DNA of 64,000 nt. Origin: Bacteroidota bacterium. GTDB taxonomy: Bacteria; Bacteroidota; Bacteroidia; AKYH767-A; 2013-40CM-41-45. Below, in pieces: positions 57,071 to 64,000 of the stretch; position 1 is the stretch's first letter, and every line of letters starts with the position of its first letter. The notes beneath the pieces are model-generated. The model ran no database searches and was not told the origin of the DNA. It saw nothing but the letters and a program-made list of their open reading frames with translations. The translations under genes and the position numbers were made by a program. The stretch lies in the NCBI GenBank assembly GCA_026391945.1, contig JAPLDA010000009.1, forward strand, positions 1-64,000, given 5' to 3'.

Positions 57071-58309
57071 ATGTATAAAATACAATCTGCAAAAATCCTG
57101 AAGGAAGTAATGGGAAATTATTTTCTGGGAATGAAAGACACCGGTAAAAAATATGCGTGGTGTACAAGCGTAGGTCCCGCCGAGTTGCTGCGCTCATTTG
57201 GTTTTGAAGTCCACTTCCCTGAAAACCACGGAGCGTTATTGGGAGCCACACGAACCTCCGGCGATTTTATTCCCGAGAGCGCAAGCCTGGGATATAACAA
57301 CGACATCTGTTCATACCTGACTTCAGACATCGGTTCCTATTTAAAAAAGAAAACTCCATTGCAGGAACATTATGGTTTGAATGGCCCGCCTAAACCGGAC
57401 ATCATCGTTTACAATACCAATCAATGCCGCGAAGTGCAGGATTGGTTCATGTATTTTGCAAAAGAAATGAATTGTCCGGTTGTCGGCATCACACCTCCAA
57501 GGCATGTGGATGAAGTCACCGATGCGCACATCAACGATGTGAGCGCGCAGTTCAAAGCGATGATTCCTGCCTGTGAAAAGGCAAGCGGAAAAAAATTCGA
57601 CATTGATAAATTCAGGGAAACGCTGCGGCTGAGCAAGGAAGCAACCGACCTGTGGAAGAAGGTTTTGTGGACGGCCACCGCTTCTCCTTCACCAATCAGT
57701 TTTTTTGATGCGACCATTCACATGGGGCCGATCGTGGTTTTGCGCGGAACGCAGACAGCCAAAGATTATTACTCAACGCTGTTAAAGGAACTGAAAGAAA
57801 ATGTTTCCAAAAAAGTCGGGTTTCTTGAAGACGAGCGTTTCCGGATTTACTGGGACGGAATGCCGATCTGGGGAAAGTTAAGGCCGATGTCGGAATTGTT
57901 TATCCAGAACAAAGCTGCTGTGGTTGCTTCTACCTATTGCAACAGCTGGGTGTTTGATGCATTCGATGAAGAACATCCGTTCGAGACATCTGCAAAAGCA
58001 TACACCGAAATTTTCATCAACAGAAGTGAAGAGGCGAAGGAAAAAATATTAGCCGGCCTGGTCGAAGATTTCCGGATCGACGGAATGATTTTTCATGATG
58101 CAAAGACCTGCGCCAATAATTCCAACTCCCGTTTTGGAATGCCGCAGCGAATTACTGAAAAACTTGGCATCCCGACTTTGGTGGTGGAAGGTGATTTGTG
58201 TGATTTGCGTTTTTACTCCGAAGGACAAACCACCACAAAAATTGAAACATTCATTGAACAGATAGAAAGCCTGCCTGCCGGACAGGCAAGTACAAAAGTG
58301 CTTAGCTGA
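57071..58309 (+). CDS. Second 2-hydroxyacyl-CoA dehydratase / BcrB-like subunit
   Basis: The protein has 412 residues. It belongs to the HgdB/FldC/BcrB family but differs from bcrB in its order of key segments. Matches are NDICSYLTSDIGSYL (compare EDVCTYVK in BcrB), NTNQCREVQDWF, HDAKTCANNSNSRFGM and EGDLCDLRFYSEGQT. The last resembles the EGDxCDPR element of 2-hydroxyacyl-CoA dehydratases. No obvious alpha partner is next to it. The product may pair with itself or with bcrC, and is probably activated by the fusion protein at 58806. A short REP-like palindrome lies near its 3' end and may have extended the reading frame. Substrate unknown. Confidence 0.85.
   Translation: MYKIQSAKILKEVMGNYFLGMKDTGKKYAWCTSVGPAELLRSFGFEVHFPENHGALLGATRTSGDFIPESASLGYNNDICSYLTSDIGSYLKKKTPLQEHYGLNGPPKPDIIVYNTNQCREVQDWFMYFAKEMNCPVVGITPPRHVDEVTDAHINDVSAQFKAMIPACEKASGKKFDIDKFRETLRLSKEATDLWKKVLWTATASPSPISFFDATIHMGPIVVLRGTQTAKDYYSTLLKELKENVSKKVGFLEDERFRIYWDGMPIWGKLRPMSELFIQNKAAVVASTYCNSWVFDAFDEEHPFETSAKAYTEIFINRSEEAKEKILAGLVEDFRIDGMIFHDAKTCANNSNSRFGMPQRITEKLGIPTLVVEGDLCDLRFYSEGQTTTKIETFIEQIESLPAGQASTKVLS
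58272..58288 (+). repeat. Short REP-like palindrome inside the 3' end of the 57071 gene
   Basis: TGCCTG-CCGGA-CAGGCA has 6-bp perfect arms. This sequence type is common as dispersed repeats in Bacteroidetes and similar genomes. Here it lies in the last 13 codons of the gene and encodes PAGQAS. Confidence 0.5.
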
Positions 58310-58338
58310 TTGATTGGTGAAATAAAAAAAACAAAATC

Positions 58339-58809
58339 ATGAGCGGGAAAAATTCTTTTGAAAACCGGATCTATAAACTTTCCACTGGAGAGAAAGTAAG
58401 TTCCGCTGACCTCGAAAAGCTGATTGAAGGGAAATGCCACTATGTTCAATACGTCGCTATCGGGAAAGATGAAAAGGGTGATTCAGTCGCGTTGATTTTT
58501 CCGAATAAAAATTTACTGAACAATCCCGATTACCAGCTAAGCCCGGAAGAAGGATGTTTTTGTCCGCGCAGCCTCGATGAACTCGGCAGATGCCTGACCG
58601 GTTGTTTGAAACTGGTGAATCAACAGATTGATAATGATTCATCGAAAGTGAAATCAGCGGCCATCATCAACACGAATTTTCCTGCCGGGGACGAAACATC
58701 GATTACTTCCCAACACGTTTTTGATAAATACAAAGCACTGCTTCACGAGGCACATGGAGAAAATGTTCCGGCTGATGAAGAAATTTATTTTATAAAAAAT
58801 GCACAATGA
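58339..58809 (+). CDS. Solitary domain resembling the C-terminus of long-chain acyl-CoA synthetases
   Basis: The protein has 156 residues. The start resembles the end part of AMP-forming ligases: YKLSTGEKVSSADLEKLIEG, YVQYVAIGKDEKG, VALIFPNKNLL; then CFCPRSLDELGRCLTGCLKL and SQHVFDKYKALLHEAHGENV. The large N-terminal adenylation domain (P-loop SGTTG, core motifs) is absent. It is not a fragment of a frameshifted gene: the upstream 29 bp contain no continuation. Its stop overlaps the fusion gene by ATGA. It may be a regulatory or carrier-binding subunit, or a chaperone-like partner of the CoA-dependent enzymes. Function unknown. Confidence 0.6.
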   Translation: MSGKNSFENRIYKLSTGEKVSSADLEKLIEGKCHYVQYVAIGKDEKGDSVALIFPNKNLLNNPDYQLSPEEGCFCPRSLDELGRCLTGCLKLVNQQIDNDSSKVKSAAIINTNFPAGDETSITSQHVFDKYKALLHEAHGENVPADEEIYFIKNAQ

Positions 58810-60662
58810 AAAACGCCATGGATTCAGCGAAAATAAAAATCGGTGTGGTGGGCTTAGGCCCCGTGGGGATGATCTTAGCGGTTAAACTGAAAGAAGCCGG
58901 TTGTGACGTAGCCTTGTGCGATAAGGATGAATTCAAACTGAAAAAAATCCGCGAAGAAGGAATTGTCCTGGAGAATATCATTGAATCAAAAACGGTTTTT
59001 GACAAGGTGTACGATTCTCCCAGGGACATGCGCCACCTCGACCTGGACTATCTTGTTTTTTCACTGAAGACTTACCAGACATTGGGTGCAGCCAAAGAAG
59101 CTGAAATACTGAACTCCGATAAAATCACACTGGTGTCAGCGCAAAACGGAATTGATTCGGAGAAACTGGTCTCCTCTGTTTTTGGAGAATCCAAAACGCT
59201 TCGCATGGTCATCAACTATGCAGGAAATTTACGTTCACCGAATACGGTGAGGGTTTCTTTCGTAACTCCTCCGAACTACGTTGGTTCCATCGACGACAGC
59301 CGGACCAAACAAGCGGAACGTTTTGCAGGAATCTTAAACAGTGTCGGGTTCGCCACCGAAAGACTTGATTCGTTCGAACTGGTAAAAAGCACCTGGGAAA
59401 AAACAATTCTCAATTCATCACTCAGCGCCCTGTGCGGAGTGGGGCGGCTCACGATGATGGAAGCCATGGCCGATGCCGACACGATGGAATTGATCGAACA
59501 AATCATCAACGAAGGAATTGATGTTGCTGAAAAAGAAAAAGTCCGGTTCCCGGATGACTTCCTGAGAAAATGCATGTTGTACCTGAGGAAGGGCGGCGAT
59601 CATTTTCCCTCTCTCGCCGTTGACCTCATCAACAACAGGCAAACGGAAATAGATTACTTCAACGGGAAAATTGTGGAGTACGGAAAAAAACATTACGTGA
59701 AAACATCGCTGAACCTTGCCTTCACCAACATGGTAAAAGCCATGACGAATAAAAATGTGCTGGCGAGATTTCCCGGCGTGGAAGGCGAACTCAATAAAAT
59801 CATCATCAGCAAAGGGCTGGTGGATAAAAATAAACCTTCTGTTTTTTACCAGGAACAGAATTGTTTTATGGGAATTGATCTCGGTTCCGCATTCACCAAG
59901 TTCACCATCGTTGATGAAAATGGAAATCCTGTATTCAGGTACGTTTTACAGACGATGAACAAGGATCGCCACGCCATGAAAAACATTCTCAAGGCGATTC
60001 ATTCGACATTTAAGATCAGCCACAGCTGCGCCACCGGTTACGGAAGAAAACATTTTACCGATACCGACATCGTGAAAACTGAAATCAACTGCGCTTCCGC
60101 CGGTGTTTCGGAATTTTTCGGCGGCGAAAAAAACATCATCGACATCGGGGGAGAAGACATTAAAATCATTCATTGCGACTACGAAAATCACGTAGCGAAT
60201 TTTTACATGAATGATAAATGTGCTGCCGGAACCGGTGCTTTCCTGGAAGAAATTTCGGAACGTGCGGAAATCAATATTTCTGAAATGAGCAGTCTGGCAT
60301 CGAATTCAGAATACAACAGGGAACTGAACAGTTTCTGCACCGTGTTCGCCAAAACAGAAATCATGAATTGGGTGTTCGACGGAATGCCGCGGCAGGATAT
60401 TGCAAGAGGAATTTATATTTCGATTGCCAACAAAGTCGCGAAGATGAGGCTCTACCCAAACATCCCGACATTCATGATCGGTGGTGTGATCGCTCATCAT
60501 CCTTACCTGAACAAAATTCTCTGTGATAAATTCAACATAGAAATAAAAACGGTTGATCAGCCGCAGTACATCGTATCGTTTGGTGCAGCGATGATAGCAA
60601 GGCTAACCTGGCTGGCGCTGCACCCGTTAGAAATCAAACAGGCCGAAACACTCACTCATTAA
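58806..60662 (+). CDS. Fusion of a ketopantoate-reductase-like domain with a BcrA/D-type activase
   Basis: The protein has 618 residues. Residues 1-about 325 resemble PanE/ApbA: NAD(P)-binding GVVGLGPVGMILAVKL, SAQNGIDSEKL, catalytic Lys in KSTWEKTILNSSLSALCGVG, and Glu in TEIDYFNGKIVEYGKKH. Residues about 352-618 are an activase: CFMGIDLGSAFTKFTIVDE, CATGYGRKHF, IIDIGGEDIKIIHCD, cluster cysteines C472 (NDKCAAGTGAF) and C511 (NSFCTVFAKTEI), again 39 apart. The order is reductase then activase. I know no standard family with this architecture. Placed after the second dehydratase-like subunit, it may reduce a 2-oxo group and then power the ATP-dependent electron transfer to it. Role is inferred. 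Confidence 0.85.
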   Translation: MKNAMDSAKIKIGVVGLGPVGMILAVKLKEAGCDVALCDKDEFKLKKIREEGIVLENIIESKTVFDKVYDSPRDMRHLDLDYLVFSLKTYQTLGAAKEAEILNSDKITLVSAQNGIDSEKLVSSVFGESKTLRMVINYAGNLRSPNTVRVSFVTPPNYVGSIDDSRTKQAERFAGILNSVGFATERLDSFELVKSTWEKTILNSSLSALCGVGRLTMMEAMADADTMELIEQIINEGIDVAEKEKVRFPDDFLRKCMLYLRKGGDHFPSLAVDLINNRQTEIDYFNGKIVEYGKKHYVKTSLNLAFTNMVKAMTNKNVLARFPGVEGELNKIIISKGLVDKNKPSVFYQEQNCFMGIDLGSAFTKFTIVDENGNPVFRYVLQTMNKDRHAMKNILKAIHSTFKISHSCATGYGRKHFTDTDIVKTEINCASAGVSEFFGGEKNIIDIGGEDIKIIHCDYENHVANFYMNDKCAAGTGAFLEEISERAEINISEMSSLASNSEYNRELNSFCTVFAKTEIMNWVFDGMPRQDIARGIYISIANKVAKMRLYPNIPTFMIGGVIAHHPYLNKILCDKFNIEIKTVDQPQYIVSFGAAMIARLTWLALHPLEIKQAETLTH

Positions 60663-60664
60663 TT

Positions 60665-61927
60665 ATGAAATCATTCCACTCGATAGAAAAGGGAATTGCA
60701 ATTATTTACGACGATCTGTATTTGGTGAATGGAGCGCGTACTCCATTCGGAAAATTTTGCGGAACACTTGCACAGGTTTCCCCGACGGATCTTGGAATTT
60801 TTTCGAGCCGTGCGGCCATCGAAAAGTCAGGCGTCAATCCAAAGGAAATTGACCAGGCCATCATTGCGAACATCGGCCAGTCGTCGGGAGATGCTTATTT
60901 TCTTCCACGTCACATTGCCTTGTTTGCAGGATTGCATGAATCGGTTCCGTCACTCATGGTGCAGCGGATCTGTGCTTCGGGATTTGAAACCATCATTGCT
61001 GCATCCGAACAGATCATGCTCGGGAAAGCCGATACTGTTTTGTGCTGCGGAACAGAAAGTATGTCGCTTTCACCCACGGTGAGCTTTGGCAACCGCATGG
61101 GTTATCCTCTTGGACGGCCTGTGTTTAAAGATATGTTGTGGGAAGCACTCGATGATACGGCTGCCGGTTACCCGATGGGTTATACGGCGGAGAATGTGGC
61201 GAAGAAACACAACATCACACGGCAGCAATGCGATGAGTTTGCGCTTCTTTCATTTCAGCGTTCGGTGGCTTCGCGCAACAGCAACATTTATAAAGATGAA
61301 ATAGCTTCCGTAAATTCTGTTGTGTTTGAAGCGGAAGGACTGAAGCCAAGGAAGGTGAGGATACCGGGAGGTGTAAAGAATTTTGTTTCCGATGAACAGG
61401 TGCGTGAAACTACGCTGGAAGCACTGGCGAAACTACCAACGGTATTTTCTGATGTGGGAGTACTCACCGCCGGGAATTGCAGCGGCATCGTTGACGGTTC
61501 CGCAGCTGTTGTCGTGGCGAATAAAAACAGCATTCAGTCGAAAGGATTAAAACCGGTTGCCAAAGTAGTTGCTTCTGCAAGTTGCGGCATTGATCCCAAA
61601 GTAATGGGACTCGGCCCGGTTCCGGCAATCCGGCTTCTTCTTGAAATCACAGGATTGAAAATGGAAGACATCGGCTTGTTTGAAATCAACGAAGCTTTTT
61701 CTGCGCAAGTCATCGGCTGTGAAATTGAACTCGGATTGGATCGCGCCAAATTGAATGTGAACGGTGGCGCTATTGCCATTGGGCATCCGTTAGCAGCAAC
61801 CGGAACAAGATTGTCGCTCACGATTTCAAGGGAAATGATTGCACGAAAAGTAAAATATGGAATTGCTTCTGCCTGTATTGGCGGCGGACAAGGAACGGCA
61901 GTGTTATTTGAAAATGTAAATCTTTAG
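60665..61927 (+). CDS. Acetyl-CoA acetyltransferase / 3-ketoacyl-CoA thiolase
   Basis: The protein has 420 residues. Thiolase catalytic Cys103 in QRICASGFETI, His in GGAIAIGHPLAATGTRL, and a second Cys in SACIGGGQGTA are present. EINEAFSAQVIG is also family-typical. About 17 residues precede the usual thiolase start (LYLVNGARTPFG), so an internal start near there is possible. It begins 2 bp after the fusion gene. Probable lower pathway step: CoA-thiolysis of a 3-oxoacyl-CoA such as 3-oxopimelyl-CoA or acetoacetyl-CoA. Confidence 0.93.
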   Translation: MKSFHSIEKGIAIIYDDLYLVNGARTPFGKFCGTLAQVSPTDLGIFSSRAAIEKSGVNPKEIDQAIIANIGQSSGDAYFLPRHIALFAGLHESVPSLMVQRICASGFETIIAASEQIMLGKADTVLCCGTESMSLSPTVSFGNRMGYPLGRPVFKDMLWEALDDTAAGYPMGYTAENVAKKHNITRQQCDEFALLSFQRSVASRNSNIYKDEIASVNSVVFEAEGLKPRKVRIPGGVKNFVSDEQVRETTLEALAKLPTVFSDVGVLTAGNCSGIVDGSAAVVVANKNSIQSKGLKPVAKVVASASCGIDPKVMGLGPVPAIRLLLEITGLKMEDIGLFEINEAFSAQVIGCEIELGLDRAKLNVNGGAIAIGHPLAATGTRLSLTISREMIARKVKYGIASACIGGGQGTAVLFENVNL

Positions 61928-61929
61928 TC

Positions 61930-63042
61930 ATGTCGGATACAATTGAAAAAGTAAAATCAAATTCTTCTGCGATAAAACGGACAGAAAAAATTTATCAGTG
62001 GCAGATGATTGAACCGGATAAGGAGTTTAATCTTGTTGAACAACCCGTTCCGGAATTGAAAGAAGGAGAAGTGTTGGTGCAAATAGCCGGTTGCGGAGTT
62101 TGTCACACCGATATCAGTTTCTGGCATCATGGAGTTCAGACGAAACATGCATTGCCACTTACGCTGGGGCATGAAATCAGCGGAACGGTTGTGGACGGAT
62201 CACAGGAATGGATTGGAAAGAAGGTCATCATCCCTGCCGTTCTTCCATGCGGTGAATGTGAGTTGTGTAAAAAAGGAAGAAGCAACATTTGCAGAAATCA
62301 ATTGATGCCCGGAAATGATTTTCACGGTGGATTTGCATCCCACATCGTGGTTCCTTCAAAATATTTATGTCATGTTCCTGCTGATGTGTTGAAAAAATAT
62401 TCGCTGGAGCAACTGTCGGTGATTGCAGATGCCATCTCCACTCCTTACCAGGTGGTGAAGAAATCAGAACTGGAAACAGGAGACCTTGCCATTGTGATCG
62501 GAGTCGGAGGCGTTGGGGTGTACGGTGCGCTGATCGCCAAAATTTTCGGAGCCAAAGTCATTGCACTCGACATCAACGATGAAAAATTAAATACGGCAAA
62601 GGCCAATGGCGTGGATGCCATCCTCAATATTAAAGGGCTGGATACAAAAACCATTAAGGAAAAAGTAAAGGAGCTTGCCAAAGAAATCAAAGCACCGAAA
62701 ACCGGGTGGAAAATTTTTGAGATCAGCGGAACGAAAGCAGGACAGGACTTGGCTTTCAACCTCATCACGTTTACTTCCACACTTTCCATCGTCGGGTTTA
62801 CGATGGATAAAGTGGAAGTCCGCCTGAGTAACCTCATGGCATTCGATGCAAAACTCATCGGTACCTGGGGATGCCGTGCTGAATTATATCCCGAAGTACT
62901 CGACCTCGTAGCAAAGGACAAATTAAACATTTCCGGTTTCGTGCAGACGTTCCCGATGTCAGAAATCAATAACGTATTTAAAAATACATTGGAACATAAG
63001 TACACCAAACGTTCGGTGCTGGTGCCGGATTTTAACGGATAG
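61930..63042 (+). CDS. had: 6-Hydroxycyclohex-1-ene-1-carbonyl-CoA dehydrogenase
   Basis: The protein has 370 residues of the zinc MDR family. Catalytic zinc: GCGVCHTDISFWHHG and LGHEISGTVV; structural zinc: CGECELCKKGRSNIC. NAD-binding VIGVGGVGVYGALIA. The specific match to Had from Thauera and its relatives is long: VIIPAVLPCGECELC, MPGN-x-x-x-GGFASHIVVP, AISTPYQVVKKSE, TGWKIFEISGTKAGQDLAF, AFDAKLIGTWGCRAELYPEV. The enzyme oxidises the ring alcohol in the class I benzoyl-CoA pathway. It ends the operon 2 bp after the thiolase. It supports the call of the whole cluster as a benzoyl-CoA route. Confidence 0.9.
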   Translation: MSDTIEKVKSNSSAIKRTEKIYQWQMIEPDKEFNLVEQPVPELKEGEVLVQIAGCGVCHTDISFWHHGVQTKHALPLTLGHEISGTVVDGSQEWIGKKVIIPAVLPCGECELCKKGRSNICRNQLMPGNDFHGGFASHIVVPSKYLCHVPADVLKKYSLEQLSVIADAISTPYQVVKKSELETGDLAIVIGVGGVGVYGALIAKIFGAKVIALDINDEKLNTAKANGVDAILNIKGLDTKTIKEKVKELAKEIKAPKTGWKIFEISGTKAGQDLAFNLITFTSTLSIVGFTMDKVEVRLSNLMAFDAKLIGTWGCRAELYPEVLDLVAKDKLNISGFVQTFPMSEINNVFKNTLEHKYTKRSVLVPDFNG

Positions 63043-63049
63043 CCTGGTC

Positions 63050-64000
63050 GTGAAAAAACATGTAGTCTTTATTTTGAGTCTCTTGCTGATTTTCAGCAGC
63101 GCCAGTTCGCAGACTGCAACATCAGTCGCCAATGGAAACTGGACCAATCCGTTTGTATGGAGTTGCACGTGTGTTCCAACTCCGGGTTATACAGTCATCA
63201 TCAATACAAGCGTAATGCTCAATACCAGTTTTGCATTTACTTCCGGGAGCATAACCATTAATAATGGCGCCTCACTTATTGAAGACGTACCAACCCGTGA
63301 TATTTGGATGAATGGCGGCAGCTTAACCAATGACGGAACCATGGATGTACGTTATCTCTGGACACAATCCGGCACTTTTTCAAACAGTGGCACCCTAACC
63401 GCACGTTCCATTCTGTGTAATGTGAATTTTACCAATTCAGGAGATGTGGTGAACGTGGACAGCATGTACACAACAGCGACTGTAATTAACAATGGCCGTT
63501 TTCTGAATATCGACAGTGTGACGAACGGAGGAACTTTTGCCAACAATGGAATGTGTACCTATAACCAGTTTACCAACAACAACCAGTTCGTCAACAATAA
63601 TATTTTAACCTTCACCGACATTACCAACAATGGAACACTTACCAACGCTGATACCATCCTGGCAGCGAACAGTGGCTGGAATCGTGGGGTTTGGAATAAT
63701 CTTGTGAATTCCTTTTTCCTGGTGAGTACCAGTTTTTTGAATGATGATAATGTAATGCATGATGCTGTGTTCAATAATAATGGAAAAATGCTGGTGATGG
63801 ATAGCTGGTACAACATGGATACTGTGAAAGGAAGTTCGGCCGGAAGCATCATGGTGCAGGATTCTTCTTATAATTCAGGATGGATGAAAGGCTCTTTTGA
63901 TTTTTGCGATTTGACACCGCCGCTCTCATCGCCTTATGTGGATATCAATACAGGAACTGTTTCGAATGGAATCACCTGGTGTCTTCAGACCGGCATGAAT
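63050..64000 (+). CDS. Secreted repeat-rich protein, 3' end beyond window
   Basis: A GTG at 63050 opens 317 codons that run off the window. The start KKHVVFILSLLLIFSSASSQ is a signal peptide. The body is beta-rich with repeated short units such as FTNSGDVVNVDS, FLNIDSVTNGGTFANNG and NNNQFVNNN, like beta-helix or PKD-type surface proteins. A T9SS signal would be expected past the window. No ribosome site is clear. It is likely a separate transcript from had, 7 bp before it. Confidence 0.75.
   Translation, partial: MKKHVVFILSLLLIFSSASSQTATSVANGNWTNPFVWSCTCVPTPGYTVIINTSVMLNTSFAFTSGSITINNGASLIEDVPTRDIWMNGGSLTNDGTMDVRYLWTQSGTFSNSGTLTARSILCNVNFTNSGDVVNVDSMYTTATVINNGRFLNIDSVTNGGTFANNGMCTYNQFTNNNQFVNNNILTFTDITNNGTLTNADTILAANSGWNRGVWNNLVNSFFLVSTSFLNDDNVMHDAVFNNNGKMLVMDSWYNMDTVKGSSAGSIMVQDSSYNSGWMKGSFDFCDLTPPLSSPYVDINTGTVSNGITWCLQTGMN

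Noticed and set aside
57042..57251. Antisense open frame at the start of the second BcrB-like gene
   Set aside because: A shadow of the coding strand without a ribosome site or known domain.

Overview
This window comes from a member of the Bacteroidetes/Bacteroidota with roughly 45% GC. The evidence is Por-type (T9SS) C-terminal sorting domains on secreted proteins (ends at 8705 and 15744), Bacteroidetes-style TAnnTTTG -7 promoter boxes, a Bacteroidetes-like envelope gene run (flippase, dut, nucleotidyltransferase, TPR lipoprotein, DUF4292 lipoprotein, EnvC-like protein, TatA) and a DUF1761 protein. No rRNA, tRNA, CRISPR array or intact insertion sequence was recognised.

Layout. 1-8.7 kb holds one giant secreted repeat protein (two repeat families, T9SS signal, apparent frameshift near 408). 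8.8-13.2 kb holds two secreted amidohydrolase-like proteins, largely without the metal motif. 13.3-19.5 kb holds a membrane-cytochrome c protein, DUF1761, HflX, a T9SS protein, an MltD/LysM transglycosylase and small unknowns. 19.5-29.3 kb is a minus-strand housekeeping and envelope run plus acylphosphatase, a caspase-fold-like unknown, a crotonase and a free-standing B12 domain. 29.6-38.1 kb holds a large sensor kinase, an MBOAT/SGNH acyltransferase pair, PurN, and a DUF47-Pit phosphate transporter pair.

The special region is 38.2-63.0 kb, an anaerobic aromatic-degradation island. On the minus strand (49.7 to 39.5 kb) lie a molybdopterin cytidylyltransferase-like protein, an SDR, a U32 protein, a small ferredoxin, a fused gamma-alpha molybdenum hydroxylase subunit, its FAD subunit and pyruvate:ferredoxin oxidoreductase. 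XdhC lies nearby on the plus strand. The FAD subunit carries four cysteines at the spacing known for the extra [4Fe-4S] cluster of 4-hydroxybenzoyl-CoA reductase, so I call the enzyme Hcr rather than xanthine dehydrogenase. On the plus strand (50.0-63.0 kb) lie bcrC-bcrB-bcrA-bcrD (Thauera-type ATP-dependent class I benzoyl-CoA reductase), an ADP-forming acyl-CoA synthetase, a second BcrB/HgdB-like subunit, a solitary acyl-CoA-synthetase C-terminal-like domain, a ketopantoate-reductase-like/activase fusion, a thiolase, and had (6-hydroxycyclohex-1-ene-1-carbonyl-CoA dehydrogenase).

Together these suggest 4-hydroxybenzoyl-CoA to benzoyl-CoA (Hcr), then to cyclohexadienoyl-CoA (Bcr), with later oxidation by Had, thiolysis by the thiolase, ATP recovery by the ADP-forming synthetase, and low-potential electrons from pyruvate via PFOR and ferredoxin. 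The dienoyl-CoA hydratase (Dch) and ring hydrolase (Oah) are not in the window. The most novel part is the three-gene module at 57.07-60.66 kb: a second dehydratase/reductase-like subunit with its own activase, fused to a 2-oxoacid-reductase-like domain. Its substrate cannot be read from sequence. The window ends inside another secreted protein.
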